NCBI GenBank assembly: GCA_963933975.1
Contig: CAWVWE010000010.1
Location: 11,913 to 75,912, forward strand
Source: UBA10364 sp905182675
Lineage (GTDB): Bacteria > Bacteroidota > Bacteroidia > Flavobacteriales > Schleiferiaceae
DNA length: 64,000 nt
Reading direction: 5' to 3'
Of the stretch, positions 40,606 to 49,156 are shown piece after piece. The notes under the pieces were generated by a model. That model had not been told where the DNA came from. It searched no databases and saw only the letters and a list, made by a program, of their open reading frames with translations. The position numbers were made by a program, and so were the translations under genes. The stretch's first letter is position 1. The number at the start of each line of letters is the position of its first letter.

Positions 40606-41879
40606 ATATGATGATTTATCTCTGCAAGATAGGCCATGTCATCGCTCGAGACAACTCTTAATGAATCATCAATCCTGTAGCCTAAAACCCAGATTAACTT
40701 ACCCTCTTGGGTAGCAACATAAACGTGCTCTTTATGGTGGCGCGGGAGTTTCAGTTCATTTAAAAAATCAGCTACTTTTTTTCTTCCTTTCATTCCCAAC
40801 GGCACAAATTCATCTCCAGGCCTCCACCTACGAATAATAAGAGGGAATTTTAATGCGGCCATACTCAGCCACTCATGGTCCAAACTAAAGTCAATATTTT
40901 GAGTAGATGTGGGAGTGAATGTTAGCGAAAACGGCAGAATATCCGTGTCATGTATATCATTGATGACATATTCATGAGGATCTAATTCTCTTTTTTTTGA
41001 AAGAATAAATTGACCCCGATCTCTTACCAAAAGGTGCTTTTTACCAAAGGTAATATGACCTGTTTCACCCCGGAGAAAATGACCTATTTCTTTAAAACTA
41101 AATCCTTTGTCTATTTCTCGGCAATACCTATACAGTAAAATCTGAGCATAATCCCTATTAACCCAGGATCCTTCGTTGATGAAGTACTCGCCAGAGCGGC
41201 ATATCACTTGACCCTCTGTCCAATCCATTAAAAGACCTTGCAGCAATGCATTATCTCGAATCAAGTTATCGATTGATTTTTTGAGTCCCCCTCTCCAGCG
41301 AGGATCAACTTCGTCCAATACTGGAGCTAAGTCATGTCTGATTTTATTTCGGGTGTACTTCGTAGATTGATTCGAGGCATCTTCGCGCCAAGTAAGTTCC
41401 TTTGTTTGTGCATAATCAAGCACCTCTGTTTTATCCATGTCTTTTAATGGACGGATTATAGCCGTGTTAGACATTCCTGTCATTCCACTTAAACCACTTC
41501 CACGCAGCGCATTCATGAGAAAGGTCTCTCTTCTATCATCGGCATGGTGGGCAGTAAAAAGATACACGGCATCAAGTAACACCACTTGCTCTTGAAACCA
41601 GTTGTACCTGAGGTTTCGTGCCCAATTTTGAAGATTTTCTCCATCGCGATCTTTAGGATCAACACGAAGCACTTTAATTTCAAATCTATGCTCTTCCGCA
41701 TACCAGCGGCACCAGCGTTCATCTTCGTCGGATTCGTCTCGAAGACCATAATTTACATGGAGCAGATACGGACGAATGCCATAACGCTCCACCAACAAAT
41801 GACTGAGCACTACAGAATCTACGCCGCCGCTAAATCCTAAAATTGCTTTTGATCCGGGAATGAGTTCTGGAAGTTCCAT
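40602..41879 (-). CDS. tilS: tRNA(Ile)-lysidine synthetase
   Basis: 425 residues. PP-loop ATP pyrophosphatase motif SGGVDS at 17-22, LHVNYGLRDESDEDE, FTAHHADDRRETFLMNALRGSGLSG, and the C-terminal TilS domain (RRWRPGDEFVPLGMKGRKKV). It modifies C34 of tRNA-Ile(CAU) to lysidine, changing its decoding to AUA; essential in most bacteria. It overlaps dsbD. A -7-like TACCTTTA (41884-41891, minus strand) precedes the ATG closely, so it may have its own start besides readthrough from pabB 24 bases upstream. Confidence 0.94.
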   Translation of the reverse strand: MELPELIPGSKAILGFSGGVDSVVLSHLLVERYGIRPYLLHVNYGLRDESDEDERWCRWYAEEHRFEIKVLRVDPKDRDGENLQNWARNLRYNWFQEQVVLLDAVYLFTAHHADDRRETFLMNALRGSGLSGMTGMSNTAIIRPLKDMDKTEVLDYAQTKELTWREDASNQSTKYTRNKIRHDLAPVLDEVDPRWRGGLKKSIDNLIRDNALLQGLLMDWTEGQVICRSGEYFINEGSWVNRDYAQILLYRYCREIDKGFSFKEIGHFLRGETGHITFGKKHLLVRDRGQFILSKKRELDPHEYVINDIHDTDILPFSLTFTPTSTQNIDFSLDHEWLSMAALKFPLIIRRWRPGDEFVPLGMKGRKKVADFLNELKLPRHHKEHVYVATQEGKLIWVLGYRIDDSLRVVSSDDMAYLAEINHHI

Positions 41880-41903
41880 TGCCTAAAGGTAGTAACCGCA
41901 GCG

Positions 41904-43157
41904 TTATTTGGCAGAGTGGAATATACTCTCTGCTTTAAGCATGCATTCTTCATATTCTTCTTGAGGATCACTGAGAATGGTAATGGCTCCCCCTACGTGT
42001 AAAGTGGCCACACTAGACGCTGTGTTCAAAGCGATACTTCTGATCACAACATTGAAGTCAAAATCTCCGTCAGGAGCAACGTACCCTACGGCTCCTGAAT
42101 AGACTTCCCTAGCGGTCTTCTCATGACGCTCGGCCAGTTCCATAGCGCTGATTTTTGGGGCACCCGTCATTGAACCCATAGGAAATGAAGCAGCAACGAT
42201 ATCCCAATTCGATACCTCAGGTTTGAGCGCTGCTTTTACCGTTGATATCATCTGGTTTACATTTTTAAACGCGTGCACTCCACACAATTCAGTGACCTCA
42301 ACACTACCTTTTGACGCGACATGACTTAGATCGTTTCTGACTAAATCTACGATCATGACATTCTCAGCCCGCTCTTTTTCACTCTCAATTAGCACCTTTT
42401 GAGCGAGTTCGTTACCTTGATTTAATCTTCTATTGGTGCCTTTTATGGGCTGACTTAAAATACTCCTCTGCTCTTTAAGGACATACCTTTCAGGGGAGGT
42501 ACACAACAGTATATGATGGTCCAGTTTTAAATACGCGGAAAAGGGAGCATCTGTAGCATCAGCCATTTTCTGGAACAATGCAACAGGGTCTAATTCCTTT
42601 ATTTCTGCGCGGAAGGATGTGCAATAATTGACCTCATAGATGTCACCATTTTGAATATGTTGCTGAAGAGATTCTATGGCTTGTATATATTGCGATCTAG
42701 TTTCGATCGCTTTAAACTTTAGGTGAGTAGGACCATCCTTTGTTCGAGATGAAGCCTGCAATACCATATCTAATACCTTTTGAGCTTCCTCTTTGGTAGA
42801 GGCCGATATTTCTAGCGTCCCATCAAGACTTAAAACACCCACTATTTCAGGAATAAAGAATTGAGCATCCGGCCAGTCTCCTTGGGCAGGATTACCCTTA
42901 GATAGTTTTTCAAACTCATGTCTGAGTTCATAGCCTAAGAAACCAAACTTCCATCCACTTTCTAGACCTCCAGATTTCAGATCTTCTTTAAACAATACTT
43001 TTTCCGCACCCCAACCGAAAACCAATTCATACTTTTTGTGAGAATTAGGATAACCGCGTGAGGTGTATAGGGCAAAAAAAGATCGACTGCTGGAAAGTTC
43101 CAACAGCCGATTTTCTATAGTAATCGGATCGACATTATAGGCCGATACTTTTTTCAT
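41904..43157 (-). CDS. pabB: Anthranilate synthase component I-like / aminodeoxychorismate synthase PabB
   Basis: A 417-residue chorismate-using enzyme. SQPIKGTNRR (235-244) carries the Lys of PIKGT, characteristic of PabB (which forms a covalent intermediate) rather than the PIAGT of TrpE. Further blocks are ENVMIVDLVRNDLSHV, GSMTGAPKISAMELAERHE and REVYSGAVGY. It would make 4-amino-4-deoxychorismate for folate; folC lies elsewhere in the window. The glutaminase partner PabA is not adjacent and I see no fused aminotransferase/lyase (PabC) domain. Its ATG shares one base with the lpd stop. Confidence 0.87.
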   Translation of the reverse strand: MKKVSAYNVDPITIENRLLELSSSRSFFALYTSRGYPNSHKKYELVFGWGAEKVLFKEDLKSGGLESGWKFGFLGYELRHEFEKLSKGNPAQGDWPDAQFFIPEIVGVLSLDGTLEISASTKEEAQKVLDMVLQASSRTKDGPTHLKFKAIETRSQYIQAIESLQQHIQNGDIYEVNYCTSFRAEIKELDPVALFQKMADATDAPFSAYLKLDHHILLCTSPERYVLKEQRSILSQPIKGTNRRLNQGNELAQKVLIESEKERAENVMIVDLVRNDLSHVASKGSVEVTELCGVHAFKNVNQMISTVKAALKPEVSNWDIVAASFPMGSMTGAPKISAMELAERHEKTAREVYSGAVGYVAPDGDFDFNVVIRSIALNTASSVATLHVGGAITILSDPQEEYEECMLKAESIFHSAK

Positions 43158-44554
43158 TAGCTGTGAATAGCTCTGTTTGCCGTCGCAGCTAAAGCTGCTT
43201 CCTTCAACGCCTCAGTGTAGGTTGGATGGCCATGAGAAATGCGTCCTATGTCTTCAGCTGAAGCACGGAACTCCATAGCGGTAACTGCTTCCATGATAAT
43301 GTCAGCCGCTCGTGCAGCAACAATATGTACCCCTAAAATCTCGTCAGTAATTTTGTCTGCAAGGACTTTAACTACACCATCAATATCACCAGAAGCACGT
43401 GAACGCCCTAAAGCCCTCATCGGGAATGAACCCACCTTATACGCTGCGCCTTCTTCCTTAAGTTGTTCTTCTGTTTTGCCCACAGCAGCAACTTCTGGCC
43501 AAGTATATACAATACCCGGAATGAGATTATAATTGATATGGGGCTTCTCTCCTGCAATCGATTCAGCTACAAAAACGCCTTCTTCCTCCGCCTTGTGAGC
43601 GAGCATGGCGCCTTTAATGACATCACCAATAGCATAAATATTAGGAACCGCTGTTTGCAAATGGTCATTCACATTAATGCGTCCTCTTTCATCGGTTTCA
43701 ATGCCCACATTTTCAAGACCCAATTTGGCCGTGTAGGCACCGCGACCCACAGCAACCAAGCAGTAGTCTCCTTCGAAAACAACTTCATCGCCTTTTTTAT
43801 TTGACGCAGTCACCTTTACAACATCACCATCTCTGGTCACATTACTCACTTTAGATGATAAACTGAATTTCACACCTAATTTTTTCAAACTACGCATCAA
43901 CTCCTTGCCCATCGCACCATCCATAGTAGGAATAATGTTCGGTGCATATTCTACAATAGTTACCTCAGCTCCTAAACGCTTATACACAGAGCCTAATTCC
44001 AGTCCAATCACACCACCACCAATAACGATCATGTGTTTGGGGATTTCCTTTAAGCTCAGTGCTTCAGTTGAGGAAATAACACGCTCTTTATCAAACTTCG
44101 CAAATGGTAATTCAATAGGTTTTGAGCCTGTTGCAAGGATAATATGTTTGGCGGTTACTTGAGAAGTTTCTTCGCCATCCACTTGAACCGTGTTTTTATC
44201 TATTAAAGAACCAAAACCATGTAATACGGTAATCTCGTTCTTCTTCATCAGGTAGTCTATACCATCACAAGTGATGTCAACTACACCTGATTTTCGTTCG
44301 ATCATTTTCGCAAAATCAATCTTAGGCGGATCGATATTGATTCCATGATCTGCAAATGAATGTGCTGCCATGTGGTAATGCTCGGAAGAATCTAGAAGTG
44401 CCTTTGATGGTATACATCCTACATTCAAACAAGTACCTCCCAATGTGGCATACTTTTCTATCAAGGCTGTTTTCATGCCTAGTTGCGCGCAACGAATGGC
44501 GCTAACATATCCTCCAGGTCCAGAACCTATCACAACTACGTCGTAAGAACTCAT
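43157..44554 (-). CDS. lpd: Dihydrolipoyl dehydrogenase
   Basis: A 465-residue flavoprotein disulfide reductase. FAD-binding GSGPGGY (10-16), redox-active pair Cys42/Cys47 in GGTCLNVGCIPSKALL, NAD-binding GGGVIGLELGSVYKRLGAEV, YAIGDVIKGAMLAHKAEEEG, and the catalytic C-terminal ISHGHPTYTEA (His-Glu pair). It is the shared E3 of pyruvate and 2-oxoglutarate dehydrogenase and the glycine cleavage system; no E1/E2 genes lie near. A perfect TAACTTTG promoter box sits 25 bases upstream. First gene of lpd-pabB-tilS-dsbD. Confidence 0.96.
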   Translation of the reverse strand: MSSYDVVVIGSGPGGYVSAIRCAQLGMKTALIEKYATLGGTCLNVGCIPSKALLDSSEHYHMAAHSFADHGINIDPPKIDFAKMIERKSGVVDITCDGIDYLMKKNEITVLHGFGSLIDKNTVQVDGEETSQVTAKHIILATGSKPIELPFAKFDKERVISSTEALSLKEIPKHMIVIGGGVIGLELGSVYKRLGAEVTIVEYAPNIIPTMDGAMGKELMRSLKKLGVKFSLSSKVSNVTRDGDVVKVTASNKKGDEVVFEGDYCLVAVGRGAYTAKLGLENVGIETDERGRINVNDHLQTAVPNIYAIGDVIKGAMLAHKAEEEGVFVAESIAGEKPHINYNLIPGIVYTWPEVAAVGKTEEQLKEEGAAYKVGSFPMRALGRSRASGDIDGVVKVLADKITDEILGVHIVAARAADIIMEAVTAMEFRASAEDIGRISHGHPTYTEALKEAALAATANRAIHS

Positions 44555-44579
44555 TGAATTTTGTTTTTTAAACTTGTCC

Positions 44580-44587
44580 CAAAGTTA
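44580..44587 (-). promoter_or_regulatory. -7 element TAACTTTG before lpd
   Basis: A perfect TAnnTTTG on the minus strand in the 47-base gap between lnt and lpd, giving a leader of roughly 20 bases. Confidence 0.55.
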
Positions 44588-44601
44588 CACACGCGAAATA
44601 G

Positions 44602-46158
44602 TTAGCGCGGTTTTAATCGAAAAAATCTGCTAATAAGAATTATAAACAAGTTCGCGAAGAAAATGACGGCCATCATTGGCCCCAATATATTCCCCGTTCT
44701 CACATAGAATGTCTGCCCTTCCATTAATGGAACTTCTGCCGTAATCACTCCTTCTGTGTCCCAATCAAGCCGCTGTAGTATTTCTCCTTTGGAAGAAATT
44801 ATTGCACTAATTCCAGTATTCGCACTGCGAACAACATATTTATTTTGTTCAATGGCCCTGAGCCCCGAGAAATTTAAATGCTGTACATGACCAGGCGTAT
44901 TACCCCACCAGCCATCATTAGTAATCACTGAAATCAGATTGGCTCCTAGCCTAGCGTAGTCCGTTGCATAATCGGAGAACTCGTTCTCCCAACAGATTAC
45001 TGGGGCCAATTTCAAACCAATGGAATCCGCATTAAATACTTTGCGATGATCAGAAACACCTAATGTTCCAGATGCACCACCTAGTTCAATGGCCCAATCA
45101 CCTAAAAGAGGTTTTAGGTATCGAAAAAACGGCATCTTTTCGCCACCTTGAACCAACTTACCTTTGTGATATACCTCGAACGAGCTTCTATCCTCCTTTA
45201 GAAAAATAGCGCTGTTATACAAGGTGTAAAATCGGTCGCCATACGGACGGTTGTATATGTTGGACTCGTATTGGAAGTCATACGTAGTAGCACCGAAAAC
45301 TGAAACGGCACCATACTTTCTCAATACATGCACTAGCTTTTTTTCTGCGACTGATTGGCCGATTTTCCCTTCTTCTCTGGCTTTGGGTAGAAATGTTTCG
45401 GGAAGAACAATCAGATCTACTTTTGGTCTGTTAACCTCGGAGAGCAGTCGGTCAACTTTTTCAATCTGAGTTCGCTCAGGCAAATCCCATTTTTCCGAAT
45501 ACGCATCAATATTTGGCTGTACGACATGTACTCTAATGGACTGTTCTGAGGCAGACTCAGGTAAAGTCCATAATCCTAAGCTCAGTAGTATTGGGAGCAC
45601 AACGATCCCTAATTTCAGGAATATTGATGAGCGTTTATTAGACCATAATAATGCCATAAATAACACCCAGAGCGTACCTCCGACAGCTCCAGTCCATGAG
45701 TACCATTGTACCCAATGTGGAAGTCCATGAAACGTATTGCCCAGGTTAAGCCATGGGAAAGAAAGTCCCCAAGACTCATGCAAATGCTCAAAAGCCATCC
45801 AGCATGCAATCACTGGTAAATATTCGATGCGGCGCAAAGACTTCCACCTGGACAAAACAGCTGAGGACCGAACACCAAACCATAACGCAAATGCCATTAA
45901 CCCTCCATTTACGACAACCGTAGCAAACAAACCCAATGGATGGGCATTGGCGATCCAGTAGGTTGTTGCTCCGTTCCAAAGTGCGAAAATCAGATAAAGA
46001 AACCCCAACGGCTTATTGGGACGCCGGGCTACTTCAATGCTGAGGATAAAACCGGGCAAAATAAGTAATGCCAACCAGGACCATGTCCAAGCAGCAGTAA
46101 GGCAAAGCGCCGCCAAAACAGATAAGGTTAATGAGTTTAGTTTTCTCCATTCCATCAT
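44602..46158 (-). CDS. lnt: Apolipoprotein N-acyltransferase
   Basis: About 518 residues from Met at 46158 (MMEWRKLNS). The longer frame to 46203 would run through the pssA promoter and start codon. Six to seven N-terminal membrane helices are followed by a periplasmic nitrilase domain (~205-480) with the catalytic triad: Glu in VLPETFLP, Lys in the YHKGKLVQGGEKMPF block, Cys in PVICWENEFSD. ITNDGWWGNTPGHVQHL is a conserved Lnt stretch, and a last helix closes the protein. It N-acylates the lipoprotein Cys, as needed for the lipoprotein at 29716. Confidence 0.93.
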   Translation of the reverse strand: MMEWRKLNSLTLSVLAALCLTAAWTWSWLALLILPGFILSIEVARRPNKPLGFLYLIFALWNGATTYWIANAHPLGLFATVVVNGGLMAFALWFGVRSSAVLSRWKSLRRIEYLPVIACWMAFEHLHESWGLSFPWLNLGNTFHGLPHWVQWYSWTGAVGGTLWVLFMALLWSNKRSSIFLKLGIVVLPILLSLGLWTLPESASEQSIRVHVVQPNIDAYSEKWDLPERTQIEKVDRLLSEVNRPKVDLIVLPETFLPKAREEGKIGQSVAEKKLVHVLRKYGAVSVFGATTYDFQYESNIYNRPYGDRFYTLYNSAIFLKEDRSSFEVYHKGKLVQGGEKMPFFRYLKPLLGDWAIELGGASGTLGVSDHRKVFNADSIGLKLAPVICWENEFSDYATDYARLGANLISVITNDGWWGNTPGHVQHLNFSGLRAIEQNKYVVRSANTGISAIISSKGEILQRLDWDTEGVITAEVPLMEGQTFYVRTGNILGPMMAVIFFANLFIILISRFFRLKPR

Positions 46159-46173
46159 AGAGCCAAAATAATG

Positions 46174-46181
46174 CATCTTTG
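46174..46181 (+). promoter_or_regulatory. -7-like element CATCTTTG before pssA
   Basis: One mismatch to TAnnTTTG, ending six bases before the ATG at 46188. It favours 46188 over the in-frame ATG at 46179, which falls inside the box, and implies a near-leaderless mRNA. Confidence 0.45.
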
Positions 46182-46187
46182 CACTGC

Positions 46188-46901
46188 ATGAAACACATTC
46201 CAAATCTTTTCACACTTGCCAACGCAAGTTGCGGAGTAATAGCGATTTATTTCATTACTGCCCAGAGCATAACGGGAGTAGCTATTTGCTTGATTGCAGC
46301 TGCCGTTTTCGACCTTCTAGATGGGTTTTTAGCTCGTAAAATGGGGGTTCAAGGGCCACTTGGCAAAGAACTTGACTCACTTGCTGATGCTATTTCTTTT
46401 GGAGCTGCACCTGCTTTTTTATGGGCTAGTATTTTAGGTGATTATGGTCAAGTTCCTCAACCGTTCGCTATCCTACTTGGGGCATTCATTGCTGCTTCAA
46501 GCGTATACCGTTTGGCGAAGTTCAATCTAGATACCAATCAAAACAGTGATTTTATTGGCATGCCAACTCCGGCCAATGCCCTTTTTGCACTAGGACTTTG
46601 GTCCTGGCTGGGTAATTGGGAGCAATGGGAGGTACTCATACATTATAACGAAGACCAACAACTCGTCTTTACCCTTGTAATGCTTGCGTTATGGTCGATC
46701 AACGTCTACTGGCTCAACGCTGGATTTAAAGTGATCAGCTTCAAACAAGGTGAGGGCGTTTATCGCAGGAATGCGCAATGGTCGGTCATGATTTTGTTTC
46801 CTGTTTTAGCCTACTTTTTTAGAGCACTTTCATTAAGTATTATTGTACTTTTGATGCCAATTATTAGTTACATATCCATTCGACTCGAAGCGAAGTCATA
46901 A
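46188..46901 (+). CDS. pssA: CDP-diacylglycerol-serine O-phosphatidyltransferase
   Basis: About 237 residues. The CDP-alcohol phosphotransferase motif DxxDGxxARx8GxxxDxxxD is complete: Asp42, Asp45, Gly46, Ala49, Arg50, Gly59, Asp63, Asp67. Start at the second Met (MKHIPNLFTLANASCG), the family-typical N-terminus. Seven to eight membrane helices. It makes phosphatidylserine, the precursor of phosphatidylethanolamine. It diverges from lnt and is followed by purS after 13 bases. Confidence 0.94.
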   Translation: MKHIPNLFTLANASCGVIAIYFITAQSITGVAICLIAAAVFDLLDGFLARKMGVQGPLGKELDSLADAISFGAAPAFLWASILGDYGQVPQPFAILLGAFIAASSVYRLAKFNLDTNQNSDFIGMPTPANALFALGLWSWLGNWEQWEVLIHYNEDQQLVFTLVMLALWSINVYWLNAGFKVISFKQGEGVYRRNAQWSVMILFPVLAYFFRALSLSIIVLLMPIISYISIRLEAKS

Positions 46902-46914
46902 CCATTATATCACT

Positions 46915-47166
46915 ATGAAATTCACTGCTGAAATCAACGTAATGCCTCAAAAAGCTCTTTTAGACCCACAAGGAAAAGCTGTTGGCGCTAACTTGAAAAA
47001 CATAGGCTTATCGCCTTTGACTAACGTTCGCATTGGAAAGCACATTACCTTGGACATTGAAGCTGACGATAAAAATGCTGCTGAAGCCATGGTTATCGAA
47101 GCTTGTGAAAATTTATTAATTAATCCTGTAATGGAAGGTTTCGAAATCACCGTTACCGAAGCTTAA
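46915..47166 (+). CDS. purS: Phosphoribosylformylglycinamidine synthase subunit PurS
   Basis: 83 residues, the full length of PurS. MKFTAEINVMPQKALLDPQGKAVGANLKN is followed by DIEADDKNAAEAMVIEACENLLINPVMEGFEI, the ferredoxin-like PurS fold. It is a structural bridge between PurL and PurQ in the fourth step of purine synthesis. Small PurL and PurQ are not in the window. Lies 13 bases after pssA. Confidence 0.92.
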   Translation: MKFTAEINVMPQKALLDPQGKAVGANLKNIGLSPLTNVRIGKHITLDIEADDKNAAEAMVIEACENLLINPVMEGFEITVTEA

Positions 47167-47172
47167 TTAAGT

Positions 47173-47811
47173 TTGAACTTTCTAGCTCATTTGCACTTAA
47201 GCCCGGACCATTCATTGGTGCGGGTTTTTAATTTTTCAGGAGATGGGTTCAGAGGATTACATTGGAAGACAACAGCGAGCTCAGAAATGCTTCTCGGAGT
47301 AGAATTACATCGGTTTATAGATTCCTTTACGGATGAACACGAACTTACCAAAAAGGCTAAAGCTTTGCTCCGACCTAAAGCTAAGCGCACGGCATCAATA
47401 GCATTAGATTTATTGGGAGACTATTTTCTTCACAAGCACTGGGAAACCATGCGCGTGATGCAAGATCATAGCACTTCTCTAACTGTGGAGCATTTTATCA
47501 ATTCCATGATTACTGAAATTGATACGCACCGATCTTTATTGGTGGGTAAAGCATCACGTATGGCCCCTTATCTGACCTCTGAAAACTGGCTCATGAGTTA
47601 TCAAACCTTAGACGGTATTGGACATGCCGCACAAGGAATGGCGCTCAGACATCCAGCTGTAAAGGACCTTCCACTGTTTTTCAAGCAATTAGACTCCGGA
47701 GATTATCAAATCGCTGAACAATGGTTTCTTGAATTTTATCCTAAGCTGATGCAAGCCTGCCAGCAATGGACTTTGGCCCATCCTGCTCATAAGATGTTAT
47801 CACTCTCGTGA
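47173..47811 (+). CDS. AcpH-like protein (acyl carrier protein phosphodiesterase family, DUF479) with TTG start
   Basis: 212 residues starting at TTG 47173. The family-invariant opening MNFLAHLHLS fixes this start, and no ATG exists upstream in frame after the purS stop. FSGDGFRG, GVELHRFIDSFTDEH, and KAKRTASIALDLLGDYFLHKHW supply the His/Asp metal-binding residues of this HD-like family. AcpH removes the phosphopantetheine arm from ACP; Bacteroidota homologues are untested as far as I know. Codons ~10-19 form a terminator-like hairpin (see finding). fabD, which uses ACP, lies 460 bases downstream. Confidence 0.85.
   Translation: MNFLAHLHLSPDHSLVRVFNFSGDGFRGLHWKTTASSEMLLGVELHRFIDSFTDEHELTKKAKALLRPKAKRTASIALDLLGDYFLHKHWETMRVMQDHSTSLTVEHFINSMITEIDTHRSLLVGKASRMAPYLTSENWLMSYQTLDGIGHAAQGMALRHPAVKDLPLFFKQLDSGDYQIAEQWFLEFYPKLMQACQQWTLAHPAHKMLSLS
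47202..47229 (+). terminator. Terminator-like hairpin inside the start of the AcpH-like gene
   Basis: CCCGGACC/GGTGCGGG (one mismatch) with a seven-base loop ATTCATT and TTTTTAATTTTT after it. It lies wholly in coding sequence, about 35 bases after the purS stop. Confidence 0.5.
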
Positions 47812-47831
47812 CGAACTATTCGTAGGTGTTG

Positions 47832-47839
47832 TATCTTTG
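47832..47839 (+). promoter_or_regulatory. -7 element TATCTTTG before queD
   Basis: A perfect TAnnTTTG 19 bases before the queD ATG and just after the AcpH-like gene. It is the likely promoter of the queD-fabD-mvaD-mvaK-ubiA chain. Confidence 0.55.
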
Positions 47840-47858
47840 CTAAAAGATTAGCGATCAC

Positions 47859-48272
47859 ATGATTTATATCAAGCGTAGAGAGCAGTTTTGTGCTGCACAC
47901 AAGCTTTGGAATGACAAATGGGATGCGGAGACTAATAAGAAGGTTTTCGGCAAATGTTCCAATGAGAACTACCATGGTCATAACTTCGATCTAGAAGTTA
48001 CTGTAAAAGGCGAAATAAATCCTGAGACCGGATTTGTAATGAACCTATTTGACTTAAAGAATATCGTACGAGAGCACATCATTGAAGTGGTTGATCATAA
48101 AAATTTCAATCTAGATATTGATTTCATGGAAGGTAAAATGCCAACTGCAGAAGTCATTGCTATGGAATTCTGGCGCATTCTTGCTCCTGAAATCACTCCT
48201 TACAAGGCTCAATTGCACAAAATCGTGCTCGCAGAAACGAATAACAACATCATAGAATATTACGGAGAATAA
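47859..48272 (+). CDS. queD: 6-carboxytetrahydropterin synthase QueD
   Basis: 137 residues. Zinc ligands His14 (FCAAHKL), His39 and His41 (NYHGHNF), catalytic Cys33 (GKCSNEN), and GFVMNLFDLKNIV plus DHKNFNLD of the PTPS/QueD family. It converts dihydroneopterin triphosphate to carboxytetrahydropterin, the first dedicated step to queuosine; queA lies at 18072. Its stop shares one base with the fabD ATG (TAATG). It heads an overlapping chain with fatty-acid and isoprenoid genes. Confidence 0.93.
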   Translation: MIYIKRREQFCAAHKLWNDKWDAETNKKVFGKCSNENYHGHNFDLEVTVKGEINPETGFVMNLFDLKNIVREHIIEVVDHKNFNLDIDFMEGKMPTAEVIAMEFWRILAPEITPYKAQLHKIVLAETNNNIIEYYGE

Positions 48273-49156
48273 TGAGAGCATACGTATTTCCAGGACAAGG
48301 AGCTCAATACCCAGGCATGGGAAAAGACCTCTACACAAATTACCCAGCAGCGAAAGAATTGTTTGATTTAGCGGATCAAGTACTGGGATTTTCGTTGAGT
48401 AGTATCATGTTTGAAGGGACTGCTGAAGAACTTAAAGAAACTAAGGTAACCCAGCCAGCCATATTCACGATGAGCGTCATCATGGCCAAACTACTTGGTA
48501 ATGACTTCACACCAGATTTAGTTGCAGGACATAGTTTAGGTGAATTTTCAGCACTCACAGCAGCTGGAGCCCTAAGCTTCGAAGATGCACTTGTTTTAGT
48601 CAGTAAGCGTGCTATGGCTATGCAAAAGGCTTGCGAAACAACACCTTCTACAATGGCTGCAATACTAGGTTTATCTGACCAACAGGTTGAGGATATCTGT
48701 GTTAGTGTAGACGGCATCGTGGTCGCTGCTAACTATAATTGCCCAGGGCAATTGGTCATCTCAGGTGAACTTACTGCCGTTGAAAAATCTTGCGAAAAAG
48801 CAACTCAAGCAGGTGCACGACGCGCTATAATCCTACCCGTTGGTGGCGCATTTCACAGCCCCCTTATGGAGCCTGCGAGGGAAGAGCTTGCAGCAGCTAT
48901 ATCAGCCACTGTTTTTAAGACTCCGATCTGCCCAGTCGTACAGAATAGTGTCGCAAAAGCTGTTCAAAATCCAGAGGAGATAAAACAAAACTTAATTGAT
49001 CAACTGACTGCTCCTGTAAGATGGACGCAAAGTGTTCAGGAAATGATAACCCTCGGCGCTACGGATTATATTGAATGTGGCCCCGGAAAAACCCTCCAGG
49101 GTTTGATCAGGAAAATTGATCGTTCCACGACAGTGAGCGGCATAAATTTCGAATGA
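48272..49156 (+). CDS. fabD: Malonyl-CoA:ACP transacylase
   Basis: 294 residues. FPGQGAQYPGMGKDL at the N-terminus, nucleophile Ser88 in GHSLGEFSAL, the second-half VGGAFHSPLM with catalytic His, and GATDYIECGPGKTLQGLI at the end. It loads malonate from CoA to ACP to start fatty-acid elongation. It overlaps queD (1 base) and mvaD (4 bases). No other fab gene is adjacent. Confidence 0.96.
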   Translation: MRAYVFPGQGAQYPGMGKDLYTNYPAAKELFDLADQVLGFSLSSIMFEGTAEELKETKVTQPAIFTMSVIMAKLLGNDFTPDLVAGHSLGEFSALTAAGALSFEDALVLVSKRAMAMQKACETTPSTMAAILGLSDQQVEDICVSVDGIVVAANYNCPGQLVISGELTAVEKSCEKATQAGARRAIILPVGGAFHSPLMEPAREELAAAISATVFKTPICPVVQNSVAKAVQNPEEIKQNLIDQLTAPVRWTQSVQEMITLGATDYIECGPGKTLQGLIRKIDRSTTVSGINFE

